64,000 nt of DNA, taken from positions 682,001 to 746,000 of the forward strand of contig NZ_CP026681.1 of the NCBI RefSeq assembly GCF_002949735.1, read 5' to 3'. The notes below the pieces were generated by a model. It did no database searches and had not been told where the DNA came from. It worked only from the letters and a program-made list of their open reading frames with translations. The position numbers and the translations under genes are program-made. Below are positions 42,703 through 51,845 of this stretch, piece after piece; the stretch's first letter is position 1; each line of letters begins with the position of its first letter. Origin of the DNA: Nostoc sp. 'Peltigera membranacea cyanobiont' N6 (lineage in GTDB: Bacteria; Cyanobacteriota; Cyanobacteriia; Cyanobacteriales; Nostocaceae).

Positions 42703-43545
42703 ATGGAGCCAATTATTGCTATAGTTTTAGCCCTTATAGGTTATGCATTAGGTTCTGCGAAACTGATTAATCAAGGAAATGAAGCCTTAGTCGAACGCTT
42801 GGGGCGGTATCATCGCAAACTGAAACCAGGGTTGAACTTTATTGTTCCCTTGGTAGATCAGATTGTGATGGAAGATACTACACGAGAGCAATTTTTAGAC
42901 ATCAAACCTCAGAATGTGATCACCCAAGATAATATTTACGTAGAGGTGGATGCTATTGTCTACTGGCGGATTCGAGATATTGAGAAAAGCTTTTATGCGA
43001 TTGAGGATCTGCAAGGGGCATTGACACAGGTAACTACAACCACGCTCCGAGAAATCATTGCCCAAAACACCCTAGAGCAGACCAATGTCTCCAGATCGGA
43101 GATGGACACAGCTATCTTAGACCAGTTGAATAATATAACGTCAGATTGGGGAGTTGATATTCTCCGATTAGATATTCAGAGTATTACACTACCTGAGAGT
43201 GTACGAAAGTCTAGGGAAGAGGAGCAAGCCGCCGTAATTAAAAAACGGGCACTGATTACCGAAGCAGAAGGGGAAAAGGAAGCTGCTATTAAAAAAGCAG
43301 AAGGAACTATGGCTTCAGTGCAAATCATTTCTCAAGCTCTCCGTTCCAATCCTGATAGTAGGGATATTTTGCGGTATCTTGTCGCTCAAGATTACGTAGA
43401 TGCTAGCCAAAAACTTGGTGAGAGTGCTAATGCCAAAATTGTCTTTGTAGACCCAGCTAACTCAAGTGAAATGTTTCAGGAGTTGATAGCCGAGTCGATT
43501 GTTACAGAGGGTCACGGCAAAAAATCCGAAAACGGCAATACTTAA
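42703..43545 (+). CDS. SPFH/band 7 (stomatin-like) membrane protein
   Basis: 280 residues. An N-terminal membrane anchor (IIAIVLALIGYALGSAKLI) is followed by the band 7 domain: EALVERLGRYHRKLKPGLNF, DITTREQF-type strand (TTREQFLDIKPQNVITQDN), VDAIVYWRI and LREIIAQNTLEQ. The end has the helical AEGEKEAAIKKAEG segment. Such proteins form large ring-like assemblies in the membrane and protect or organise other membrane proteins. It is a single gene. Confidence 0.93.
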   Translation: MEPIIAIVLALIGYALGSAKLINQGNEALVERLGRYHRKLKPGLNFIVPLVDQIVMEDTTREQFLDIKPQNVITQDNIYVEVDAIVYWRIRDIEKSFYAIEDLQGALTQVTTTTLREIIAQNTLEQTNVSRSEMDTAILDQLNNITSDWGVDILRLDIQSITLPESVRKSREEEQAAVIKKRALITEAEGEKEAAIKKAEGTMASVQIISQALRSNPDSRDILRYLVAQDYVDASQKLGESANAKIVFVDPANSSEMFQELIAESIVTEGHGKKSENGNT

Positions 43546-43548
43546 GAA

Positions 43549-44403
43549 TTAGACTATGTTGCTTGTCTTAAATAATGCATCGGCTACTAATGACACATCG
43601 CGCATTTCTTGAACATCGTGAACCCGGAGGATATCAGCACCATTAAAAATAGCAGCACAACAAGCTGCTGCCGTTCCCCAAACTCGTGCTTTGGGATCTG
43701 GTTGATTTAAAATGCGACCAATGAAACTTTTACGGGATGCTCCTACCAAGATAGGACAGTTGAGTGTTGTTAGCGATCGCAAGCCGCGAAAAATTTCTAA
43801 ATTTTGCTCATAGTTCTTAGCAAAACCAACACCAGGATCGATAATAATTTTATCTCGGTCAATGCCCGCAGCAGTTGCTACCTCAATTTGCCGAGCCAAA
43901 AAACTACAAATTTCACCGAGCAAATCTTGATAATCAGTTTGTTGTTGCATCGTCTGTGGTGTCCCCCGGATGTGCATCAAAATAATCGGCACACCCAACT
44001 CTGCCACTGTCGGCAACATTTCTGAGTCAAAAGTGCCGCCAGAAATATCATTAATAATATCCGCTCCAGCTTTTACAGATGCTCTGGCTACAGCAGCACG
44101 GGTTGTATCTACAGAAATCGGGACTGAAATTTCTGGTCTTAGCACCTGTAACACCGATAACACCCGATGGAGTTCCTCCGCCAGAGTTATTTGCTTTGCC
44201 CCTGGTCGAGTTGATTGACCGCCCACATCGATAATGTCAGCACCAGCCGCTACCAATGCTTGCGCCTGTACTAAAGCGGCAGAGGTAGTGTTAAACTCAC
44301 CCCCATCACTAAAGCTATCAGGCGTTACATTCAAAATGCCCATCAAATAAGTTCGCTGTCCCCACACGAAACAGCGTTCTCGCATTATCAAGTTGCTTGG
44401 CAT
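43549..44403 (-). CDS. folP: Dihydropteroate synthase
   Basis: 284 residues. The enzyme joins pterin pyrophosphate to p-aminobenzoate for folate synthesis. Motifs: GILNVTPDSFSDGGEF near 22, DVGGQSTRPGA near 60, SVDTTRAAVA, NDISGG, ILMHIRGTP, DPGVGFAKN and ILVGASRKSFIG. The conserved ends and length are normal. It is followed on the same strand by tpiA 52 bp away, with a small palindrome between. Confidence 0.96.
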   Translation of the reverse strand: MPSNLIMRERCFVWGQRTYLMGILNVTPDSFSDGGEFNTTSAALVQAQALVAAGADIIDVGGQSTRPGAKQITLAEELHRVLSVLQVLRPEISVPISVDTTRAAVARASVKAGADIINDISGGTFDSEMLPTVAELGVPIILMHIRGTPQTMQQQTDYQDLLGEICSFLARQIEVATAAGIDRDKIIIDPGVGFAKNYEQNLEIFRGLRSLTTLNCPILVGASRKSFIGRILNQPDPKARVWGTAAACCAAIFNGADILRVHDVQEMRDVSLVADALFKTSNIV

Positions 44404-44419
44404 AAATCTACATTAGGCA

Positions 44420-44440
44420 TTCCCATGCAGAGCATGGGAA
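44420..44440. repeat. Palindromic repeat TTCCCATGC-AGA-GCATGGGAA
   Basis: A perfect 9-bp stem with a three-base loop in the gap between tpiA and folP, which are on the same strand. It is a dispersed repeat type of Nostoc genomes and may stop or attenuate transcription of the second gene. Confidence 0.75.
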
Positions 44441-44455
44441 CGAAAAGAAGGCACA

Positions 44456-45187
44456 TTACACTAAGTGAAAATTCACAATCCGAGCAAAACTCTCAGCTTC
44501 TAAACTCGCTCCTCCCACTAAAACACCATCAATTTCTGGTTGAGCCATGATTTCATCAATATTATTTGGCTTAACTGAGCCACCATATTGAATTGATACA
44601 TTTTGATTACTCAACTGGCTCCGAATTAAGCCAATTATCCGATTAGCTTCCACCGCTTCACAAGTTTCACCAGTGCCGATTGCCCAAATTGGCTCGTAGG
44701 CAATTACCAAGTTATTCTGATCGATATCTACCAAACCTTTGTCAAGTTGGAGAGCAATCAATGATTCGGTTTCTCCCGCATCTCGTTGTTGTTTAGTTTC
44801 GCCAACACAGAGAATTGGGGTCAAACCAAACCTTTGAGCAGTTCGGAGGCGCAGATTAACAGTTGCATCCGTCTCACCAAAGTATTGCCGTCGTTCGCTG
44901 TGACCGACAATCACAAAGCGCACACCACTTTCTGTCAGCATTGGGCCAGAAATTTCACCCGTATAGGCTCCAAATTCTTCCCAATGGATGTTTTGTGCCC
45001 CCAGTTGGATGAGGCTACCGTGCAAAGTTTTGGACAAAACACTTAAATCAGTGAAAGGAGGGCACAATATAACTTCTCGCCCTTGGGGGGTTTCCTCTAA
45101 GTGGGGCAGAAATCCTTGTAAAAACTCCTGGGTTTCTGCCTGGGTTTTGAACATTTTCCAGTTGCCGGCAATAACGATTTTCCGCAC
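44456..45187 (-). CDS. tpiA: Triosephosphate isomerase
   Basis: 243 residues from the GTG at 45187, interconverting dihydroxyacetone phosphate and glyceraldehyde 3-phosphate in glycolysis and the Calvin cycle. Catalytic residues: Asn9 and Lys11 (AGNWKM), His96 (VGHSERR) and Glu165 (AYEPIWAIGTG). The phosphate-binding GGSVKP is near the C-terminus. GTG 45187 gives the family's usual RKIVIAGNWKM start; a TTG at 45202 would add five residues and cannot be excluded. Confidence 0.95.
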   Translation of the reverse strand: MRKIVIAGNWKMFKTQAETQEFLQGFLPHLEETPQGREVILCPPFTDLSVLSKTLHGSLIQLGAQNIHWEEFGAYTGEISGPMLTESGVRFVIVGHSERRQYFGETDATVNLRLRTAQRFGLTPILCVGETKQQRDAGETESLIALQLDKGLVDIDQNNLVIAYEPIWAIGTGETCEAVEANRIIGLIRSQLSNQNVSIQYGGSVKPNNIDEIMAQPEIDGVLVGGASLEAESFARIVNFHLV

Positions 45188-45249
45188 AGGTAATTTAGTC
45201 AAGATTCTAACGTGCTATTTAGATGCATTTTTCAGTTTATGACTTTTTG

Positions 45250-45286
45250 TTAGCCATTAGTCATTAGTCTATTGGTCATTGGTCAA
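45250..45286. repeat. GTCATTAGTC-type heptad repeat
   Basis: GCCATTAGTCATTAGTCTAT then TGGTCATTGGTCAAG, same family as at 24466 and 53880, in the divergent gap between tpiA and the GTPase gene. Confidence 0.75.
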
Positions 45287-45377
45287 GAGTTATTCTTCTC
45301 TGCTCTACAAACCCCTGTTGAAAATAACTAGGATAAGAGATGGGGCTAATCAAATAAATCCCAAATCTCAAATTGAT

Positions 45378-46859
45378 ATGACTTCGCCATTACCCGTGCC
45401 TGAACCTCATCAAAGCGATTCCGCTAACACTGAAGCAAATTCTCCTAGTTGGGAGGAAGAACTGGATAGTGCCATTTTCAGTTTTGAAGACATTCAGACA
45501 GAACTCAACTATAAACAAGCACAAACGGCGCTGCGAAACTTGGTAGCCAATCTCGACCTCACCCCCCAAGAAAAAACTGGATTGGAAACGGAAATTGCTG
45601 ATTTGGAAACCATGCTAGGGAAGTTAGACCGGATGGTGGTGCAGATTGCGACTTTTGGCATGGTGGGACGTGGTAAGTCTTCGCTACTCAATTCTTTGGT
45701 TGGACAAACAGTGTTTGAAACTGGGCCGCTGCACGGTGTCACCCGGACTGCACAAACTATTAATTGGAGTATTAGTGAGGAAGCGATTGGAGAAACTGAA
45801 CGGACTTTGCGGGTTACTCTCCCTGGTGTAGGTCAATCGCAGGTAGAATTAATTGATACTCCTGGGTTAGATGAAGTAGATGGTGCAACCCGTGCCGCGT
45901 TAGCTGAACAAATTGCAAAACTTGCGGATTTGATTTTGTTTGTGATTTCTGGCGATATGACAAAGCTAGAATACGCCGCCCTTTCTCAATTGCGGGAAGC
46001 TGGTAAACCGATAATTTTGGTGTTTAACAAAGTAGACCAGTATCCAGAAGCAGACCGGATGGCTATTTATCACAAAATCCGGGATGAAAGGGTGCGGGAA
46101 TTACTCACACCTTTAGAAATTGTCATGGCTGCGGCATCGCCATTGGTGAAGACAGCAATTCGTCGCCCTGATGGGACTAGGGGCATACAGCTACGTACAG
46201 GGAATGCCCAAGTTGAAGAACTGAAGCTGAAAATCTTGGAGATTCTGCATCGTGAGGGTAAAGCCTTGGTTGCTCTTAATACCATGCTTTATGCCGATGT
46301 TGTAAATGAGCAGTTAATCGAGCGAAAACTGATGATTCGGGAACAGAATGCTAATCAGTTGATTTGGAAGGCTGTGATGACTAAGGCATTAGCGATCGCA
46401 CTTAATCCTGTAACTGTGGTAGATATTCTTAGTAGTGTAGTTATTGATATTGCTCTAATTTTGGGTTTATCTAAGCTCTATGGCTTCTCTATGACCGAAG
46501 CCGGCGCTGTCCAACTCCTACAAAAAATCGCCCTGAGTATGGGCGGAATCGGTGCTAGTGAATTGTTGGCAAATTTGGGCTTGAGTGGATTGAAAACTTT
46601 ACTTGGGATCTCTGCAACAGCTACAGCAGGTCTTGCCCTTGGCCCTTATATATCGGTGGCGCTGACCCAAGCGGGAGTCGCAGGTGTTTCTTCTTACGGG
46701 ATTGGACAAGTTACCAAAGTTTATTTAGCCAACGGCGCGACTTGGGGGCCTGATGGGCCGAAAGCAGTGATTAATCGGATTTTGGCAAACCTGGATGAAA
46801 CTTCAATCCTCAACCGGATTAAAGACGAATTGCTTTACAAGGTAAAACTTAGAAAGTGA
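45378..46859 (+). CDS. Membrane-associated GTPase with DUF697 domain
   Basis: 493 residues. The GTP-binding part has G1 FGMVGRGKSSLLNSL near 93-107, G3 DTPGLDEVDG and G4 FNKVD. The C-terminal half is the hydrophobic DUF697 domain (ALNPVTVVDILSSVVIDIAL and ATATAGLALGPYISVAL). The group is related to Era/dynamin-like proteins and is common in cyanobacteria; its role is unknown. ATG 45378 follows a weakly translated leader; an upstream in-frame start at 45279 would begin inside the repeat-derived sequence. Confidence 0.88.
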   Translation: MTSPLPVPEPHQSDSANTEANSPSWEEELDSAIFSFEDIQTELNYKQAQTALRNLVANLDLTPQEKTGLETEIADLETMLGKLDRMVVQIATFGMVGRGKSSLLNSLVGQTVFETGPLHGVTRTAQTINWSISEEAIGETERTLRVTLPGVGQSQVELIDTPGLDEVDGATRAALAEQIAKLADLILFVISGDMTKLEYAALSQLREAGKPIILVFNKVDQYPEADRMAIYHKIRDERVRELLTPLEIVMAAASPLVKTAIRRPDGTRGIQLRTGNAQVEELKLKILEILHREGKALVALNTMLYADVVNEQLIERKLMIREQNANQLIWKAVMTKALAIALNPVTVVDILSSVVIDIALILGLSKLYGFSMTEAGAVQLLQKIALSMGGIGASELLANLGLSGLKTLLGISATATAGLALGPYISVALTQAGVAGVSSYGIGQVTKVYLANGATWGPDGPKAVINRILANLDETSILNRIKDELLYKVKLRK

Positions 46860-46925
46860 TGTATATAAGTGCGGGGTATTCCTCTTTTTTGCCTCCTGAA
46901 TTCTGTTTCGATAAAATAAAAATTT

Positions 46926-48560
46926 CTAAATATCTAATCCAACAACCATTAACTCAGGTGGATGTTCAACATTAAACTGGTAATATATCTCTCGTCGCTC
47001 TTGGGGTGGAAGAGTTAACTGCCATTCTAAAATCCCCATTTCACCAAGTTGAATTTGTGGGTTACTACGGCTGAGGCGCACTTTAATTTGCTCGTTGCGG
47101 CTAACTGGCAATTGTTCAGTTACCTTTAGATTTACTTCTTTATCGAGTAAATTAGTAATTATCAACCGATAACTATAAGTAATCCGGCGTTGGTTGCTAA
47201 TCAATCTTTTGTCTACCAGACGTTCAACTAAATCGCGCTCAATTTTCAAACCTTCATCCATCCCTAAATTGAGTTTGAATTCTTGTCCTGGTGCAATATT
47301 TTCTAACTGAGTTGTCCCAATAAAAACATTGTTGCGGAAAATATTCGCTTTCCCTGGTAACAAAGTTGCACCATTGGGATTATTTTTCACATTTGCTTGC
47401 AGATAAGCAAAACTTACCAAACGCGGCATTGCTACATAATCAAAGTTACAAGGATAGTCGTCATTAAAAATTGTCGTTTTATGAGGTGCGCCATCACTAG
47501 GAATGTTACCGCCACCATTCAATTTAAAGGTAACTACACTCCCTTCTTTGGATACTTCTGCCGTAACAGTTTCTGCTTGGATAAGAACATCCTCTGCACC
47601 TTCGTCTTCTCCTTGCCAATCTGTTCTGGCAACAGAAGCAGGTGGTTCTGGTATGGTAGGTAGCAGTGGTCGCTGTTGTGTAGACAATTGTCGCTGTCGT
47701 AACATTTGTGGACGTGGCGCATCAATATACCAAGGTTCAAGTTTAGGTGGAAGTGTACCTAATCCCGGTTTAGCGGTAGAAAGGGTGAGATTTGCACCAA
47801 TCCAATCTTCGCCACTGCTTTGAGTGATTTCTGCAAGGTAGCCCAGATGCACAATATCGCTAGTCGTGCTAAAGCGCAAGTCATAAAGCGGAGTCCAACT
47901 GGCGCGATTTACTATGTAAGACACCTCTAATTCAAATTCGCCTTCACCCGCTACTTCAACTCCTACAACTATGCTCAAACTTTCTTTGGGATGGGGTGTT
48001 TGGATTTTTTGCAATGAGGCGCGGAGTGCTTGCAGTTCTTTATCTAATTCCTGCTGTTGGGTTTTGCACTCTCCAGATGCGATCGCATATTCACTATACT
48101 GGCTTCCAAGAAAGTTCAAAAAATCCAAAGTTTCGCTCAGGCTAAGATTTTTCCGAGACAAACTTTGTGCAAAGGGTTCTTCTGTTTTTTCACGTAACCC
48201 GGCGATAAAACTAGACTGTAATGCTAAAGCATCTACTTGCGCTTGTAGGTGGCGTTTTTCCGCTTCTAGCTGCTCAATTTGCCTTGCCAAATGTGCGACT
48301 CGCTCTACTACTGGTTCAGTGGTGTAAATGCGATCGCTACTTACTCCTATCAAACGCACTGCCACTGTCCCTGTACCACTAACCCTGACAGACTCGGTTT
48401 CTAGAGTCTCTGGCACTGAAGTAATTACTAATTCCTGTTCAATTCCTGTTAAATCAACTACACCCCGTCGTGTAACCAATGCTCTGTCAGCATACACTGT
48501 AACAGCTACAATCTCGCTTGGTACTGTTTTGCGCCAAGATGGTGTTTCCGGGTTAACCAC
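46926..48560 (-). CDS. DUF4139/DUF4140 (mucoidy-inhibitor-like) protein
   Basis: 544 residues. An N-terminal DUF4140 part (IVAVTVYADRALVTRRGVVD near 17) is followed by a coiled coil (LARQIEQLEAEKRHLQAQVD) and the C-terminal DUF4139 beta domain (VSYIVNRASWTPLYDLRFST near 215 and GTTQLENIAPGQEFKLNLG). Proteins of this type occur in many bacteria and include MuiA, named for an effect on mucoid growth; the mechanism is not known. No signal peptide is visible. Confidence 0.85.
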   Translation of the reverse strand: MVNPETPSWRKTVPSEIVAVTVYADRALVTRRGVVDLTGIEQELVITSVPETLETESVRVSGTGTVAVRLIGVSSDRIYTTEPVVERVAHLARQIEQLEAEKRHLQAQVDALALQSSFIAGLREKTEEPFAQSLSRKNLSLSETLDFLNFLGSQYSEYAIASGECKTQQQELDKELQALRASLQKIQTPHPKESLSIVVGVEVAGEGEFELEVSYIVNRASWTPLYDLRFSTTSDIVHLGYLAEITQSSGEDWIGANLTLSTAKPGLGTLPPKLEPWYIDAPRPQMLRQRQLSTQQRPLLPTIPEPPASVARTDWQGEDEGAEDVLIQAETVTAEVSKEGSVVTFKLNGGGNIPSDGAPHKTTIFNDDYPCNFDYVAMPRLVSFAYLQANVKNNPNGATLLPGKANIFRNNVFIGTTQLENIAPGQEFKLNLGMDEGLKIERDLVERLVDKRLISNQRRITYSYRLIITNLLDKEVNLKVTEQLPVSRNEQIKVRLSRSNPQIQLGEMGILEWQLTLPPQERREIYYQFNVEHPPELMVVGLDI

Positions 48561-48639
48561 TGCCAGTCTTCCCCCATATTTAATTGATTCTGCTGGTTAA
48601 TTGTCAATGGTTCCCGGTCTAACAGTCAACCCCTTTGGG

Positions 48640-48666
48640 TAATTCGTAATTCGTAATTCGTAATTA
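48640..48666. repeat. Heptanucleotide repeat GTAATTC
   Basis: Four units of (G)TAATTCG run into the last codons of the LysR gene, providing its TAA-containing end. Confidence 0.85.
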
Positions 48667-49605
48667 CTCTCTAATTGGTTCAAACGTACTATTAGGAGGA
48701 TCGGTGTTTTGATCTACAAAATTCCTTGCAGCAGTGAGGAGATAATCATAATAGGTACGAGCGACGATAGATAGCTGCTTTCCACCTGGGTAAACCATGT
48801 ACCAATGTCGCTGAATGGGAAAGTGTTGGACATCTAAAATGCTAAAATCTGAAGCGTCTAATAGTAAAGTATGACGAGATAAAACCGAAATTCCTAAACC
48901 ACCTGCGATCGCTTGTTTAATTGCTTCGTTACTTCCCAATTCCAGTTTTACTTTTACTGTCACCCCTTGTTCTTCAAATAGGCTTTGGACGGCACGACGA
49001 GTTCCTGAACCAGGTTCTCGCATAATAAAAGGTTCGTTAGACAGGCGTTGGATCGGAATATTTTTTTCCTTGGATAACGGATGATTAACTGGTGCAAAGA
49101 CTATCAAAGGATTTTCTAAAAATGCCTCACAATTCACATCCATATTGTCTGGAACTTGACTCATAATATACAAGTCGTCCAGATTCTGACTCATCCGTTC
49201 CAAAATTTGTTCGTGATTCGTTACTTGTAGAGAAATATCAATCCCTGGATAAAGTTCGCAAAACGGCCCTAATAAACGTGGGATAAAATATTTTGCTGTT
49301 GTAATTACTGCCAAGCGTAATTGTCCCTGTTTTAGCCCTTTTAAATCTGCCACCTTCATTTCATACTGGGCTATATTTCCAAAAATCTGCCGACAAGTGG
49401 CAAATAATTCTCGTCCCGCCTCTGTGAGATATAACCGCTTCCCCACTTGCTCAAATAATGGCAACCCTACCGATTTTGTGAGTTGCTTGATTTGCATAGA
49501 AACGGTAGGTTGGGTGAGAAACAATTCCTCAGCAGCGCGAGTAAAGCTACTGTGCCGGGCCGCCGCCTCGAATACCTTTAACTGGTGCAGCGTCGCTTGC
49601 TTCAA
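48664..49605 (-). CDS. LysR-type regulator of the CmpR/RbcR group
   Basis: 313 residues. The N-terminal HTH contains LHQLKVFEAAARHSSFTRAA and LTQPTVSMQIKQL; the effector domain has LRLAVITTAKYFIPRLLGPF, PGSGTRRAVQSLFEEQGV and GLGISVLSRHTL. This resembles CmpR/RbcR regulators that sense carbon metabolites such as 2-phosphoglycolate and control Rubisco, bicarbonate transport and carbon-concentrating genes. Its position just after the ccm operon on the same strand makes control of the ccm and ndhF4 promoters plausible (inference). Its C-terminus is shaped by a heptad repeat. Confidence 0.88.
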   Translation of the reverse strand: MKQATLHQLKVFEAAARHSSFTRAAEELFLTQPTVSMQIKQLTKSVGLPLFEQVGKRLYLTEAGRELFATCRQIFGNIAQYEMKVADLKGLKQGQLRLAVITTAKYFIPRLLGPFCELYPGIDISLQVTNHEQILERMSQNLDDLYIMSQVPDNMDVNCEAFLENPLIVFAPVNHPLSKEKNIPIQRLSNEPFIMREPGSGTRRAVQSLFEEQGVTVKVKLELGSNEAIKQAIAGGLGISVLSRHTLLLDASDFSILDVQHFPIQRHWYMVYPGGKQLSIVARTYYDYLLTAARNFVDQNTDPPNSTFEPIRE

Positions 49606-50062
49606 AGGTGCTTCTCCTGTAAATAGCTATTCATCGATATAAAACTAGTATTACTGAACAGTTACAAATGCTATAGGAATCATATTTGATTTTTGAAAAA
49701 AATTAGATATTGTAGGGTGTGTTAGAACGCAGTTCGTAACGCACCATCATCAAGAGTTTGGTGCCGTACTTTCCCTGCTAACACAACGCCAGTGACGCTA
49801 CGCACAGTCGCTACCGCTCAAGTCGGGAAACCCGCCTACACGACTGGCTCCCCTACGGATCTTTTCTCCAAATCAAATACTAGTCCTATATAGCAATACT
49901 CATAGAAAGCTACGAATTCTATTATATATAAAACTCTATTATTTCTATTAGAATAAAGGTATTTTGTTTATGGATTTAAGAAGCTATTATCAGAACAACA
50001 AGAAAAGCGTAAGATTCCTTCCACTTCCTGATGAATGATGATTTTCTCAAATTCATCTATCA
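49606..50062. other. Intergenic region between LysR gene and ccmO, rich in repeats
   Basis: 457 bp. It includes GTAGGGTGTGTTAGAACGCA near 49711, and a GC-rich block (49780-49860) with CGCCTACACGACTGGCTCCC typical of Nostoc dispersed repeats. The LysR promoter should be near 49606-49700. No gene seen. Confidence 0.6.
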
Positions 50063-50857
50063 TCATTCATCATTCCATAATTCTTCGGCAATTTTTGTCG
50101 GGAGCTTGGTTAAATCTGGTAATCTTAGTACCTCAATTTCGGCAACCTGTTCTTTCTCTTTAATATTCACTGGTAAGTTTAACGGTTGGTGTTTTTCTAT
50201 CCAGCAGCTTGCTAATGGTAAGGTTTGCTCCATTTCATCTAGCGGTCGGGGAATTACCATCACTGCATTTAATTCTCCAATGCGTTCTGCCTCAAACATT
50301 CCCGCTTCCACTGCTACCGCCACATTTGCTACCGAACCGCGAATAATGGCTGTACACAAACCCGCACCAATTTTTTCATAAGCTGCTAAATGAACATCGG
50401 CAGCTTTAAGCATGGCATCACACGCACCTACCATCGCTGGAAATCCTCGCGTTTCTACTAAACCAATTGCTTGATTACTCAGACGGCTGTAATTGCCCTC
50501 CTCCATCAATTTAGTGAAACGGGTTGTGATGGGAAGCACTATATCTAAATTAGGATAAGGTCGGGGAATTACCAAGCTAGAAATCAACTGACCAAACTGT
50601 TCAGCCGTTTGGACACCAGATTCTACCGCCAGACGCACGTCAGCAATTCCACCCCGGACGATCGCAGTACAATGACCACTACCAATTTTTTCATACCCAA
50701 CTAGGTGAACTCCTGCTGATTTCAGCATCATATCCGCCGTCCCAACGATCGCGGGAAAGCTGCGGGTAGAAACTAAACCCAAAGCAGTGTCCTGAAAGGT
50801 TTCATAACTACTCGCTCCCTGGATGGAATTCATAGACCGTTGATTAGATGTTTCCAT
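50063..50857 (-). CDS. ccmO: Carboxysome shell protein CcmO (tandem BMC domains)
   Basis: 264 residues with two BMC domains, each with the pattern LGLV(S/E)TRSFPA(I/M)VG then EKIG(S/A)G and VIPRP: domain 1 about 25-110 and domain 2 about 120-205, followed by a short Pro/Glu-rich tail. Tandem BMC proteins form pseudohexamers at facets or edges of the carboxysome shell. It is the last gene of the ccmK2-K1-L-M-N-O operon. Confidence 0.94.
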   Translation of the reverse strand: METSNQRSMNSIQGASSYETFQDTALGLVSTRSFPAIVGTADMMLKSAGVHLVGYEKIGSGHCTAIVRGGIADVRLAVESGVQTAEQFGQLISSLVIPRPYPNLDIVLPITTRFTKLMEEGNYSRLSNQAIGLVETRGFPAMVGACDAMLKAADVHLAAYEKIGAGLCTAIIRGSVANVAVAVEAGMFEAERIGELNAVMVIPRPLDEMEQTLPLASCWIEKHQPLNLPVNIKEKEQVAEIEVLRLPDLTKLPTKIAEELWNDE

Positions 50858-50913
50858 GTGAACTTTCCCAGATAATCATAAAGCCGACAACTTACAATTA
50901 ACACTTACTCAGA

Positions 50914-51687
50914 CTAATCGTCAGAGTTTGGGTCCCTCAAGGATTGTCTATGGGGAAACAATGTAGTCAACAGTCTGCTTATGCTCCCTTGTCCATAAAT
51001 TTGAGTGCCGAAACCGTTAGCGGATTCTGTAGTTAGCTGATTGGGGTCTGAGTCATGTTTTATAGACTCTTGGATGGGTTCTGGTAAGGGGGGTTCAGCA
51101 TCCTTGGCTGGTTCTTCCACGGGAGGAGGCTGGCTTTCTGGAGTGGCGGAAGATTTAAAATAAGAAATCGACTTATTTTGTTTGAAATCCACAAAAGCCG
51201 CAGCTGAGAAGTTAGTTGAGGAAGTTACCTTTTCCTTAACTCCCCCTGAGCTATTTTCCTCTTCCTTCTGGGGTGGCGCACTTGTAGGGGTGGCGTTATT
51301 AGCAGATGGTTCAGGCTGATTTGTTTGAGCAATTTGCCGACTGGTGTCTCCTAAAATCGAACCAGGTGCAACTACTTGTCCTGGTTCAACAGAATAGTTA
51401 AAAATTGTTGTTGCGGAACCAATACAAGCATTTGCTCCAATTTTGCCCTTGCCAACCATCAAAAAACCGGCTCCTAGGTTTGCCCCCGCTTCTACCTCTA
51501 AGGTTCCTTCATGGACTTGGAGTATTGCTCCCAGTCCAATACAGACCCCTGCCCCAATGACGATCTTGCTGTTTTCAGCCGCTTGGAGGATGACCCCAGG
51601 TGCAAGTACTGCGCTTGGATGAATAGTCACCTCACCACTAATGTAAGAATCAAAGTTATTGCTGAGGCGCAGTGACAGCAAAGACAT
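50914..51687 (-). CDS. ccmN: Carboxysome assembly protein CcmN
   Basis: 257 residues. The N-terminal half is a left-handed beta-helix with hexapeptide repeats (ILQAAENSKIVIGAGVCIGL, LEVEAGANLGAG, GKIGANACIG). A long Pro/Glu-rich linker follows, and the last 25 residues form the amphipathic encapsulation peptide (TQIYGQGSISRLLTTLFPHR). CcmN bridges CcmM to the CcmK shell. The linker also contains KSISYFKSSATPES, whose role is unknown. Confidence 0.93.
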   Translation of the reverse strand: MSLLSLRLSNNFDSYISGEVTIHPSAVLAPGVILQAAENSKIVIGAGVCIGLGAILQVHEGTLEVEAGANLGAGFLMVGKGKIGANACIGSATTIFNYSVEPGQVVAPGSILGDTSRQIAQTNQPEPSANNATPTSAPPQKEEENSSGGVKEKVTSSTNFSAAAFVDFKQNKSISYFKSSATPESQPPPVEEPAKDAEPPLPEPIQESIKHDSDPNQLTTESANGFGTQIYGQGSISRLLTTLFPHRQSLRDPNSDD

Positions 51688-51719
51688 GAAAAATTTAACC
51701 TCAGAAGCCGGAAGAAAAT

Positions 51720-51845
51720 AAAGAGTTAGGAGTTGGTGAGAAATTGGGAGTTAGAAGTTATGAGTTAGAAGTGTGGGAATTTTTAAGATTAGAGTTTTGA
51801 TTCAAAGCTTATTCTTAACTCCTAATTCCTAACTCCTAATTCCTT
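51720..51845. repeat. Inverted heptad repeats between ccmN and ccmM
   Basis: GAGTTAGGAGTTGGTGAG near 51723 and GTTAGAAGTTATGAGTTAG on one side, and CTTAACTCCTAATTCCTAAC then TCCTAATTCCTTA on the other, form an inverted arrangement that reaches the ccmM stop codon. Confidence 0.8.
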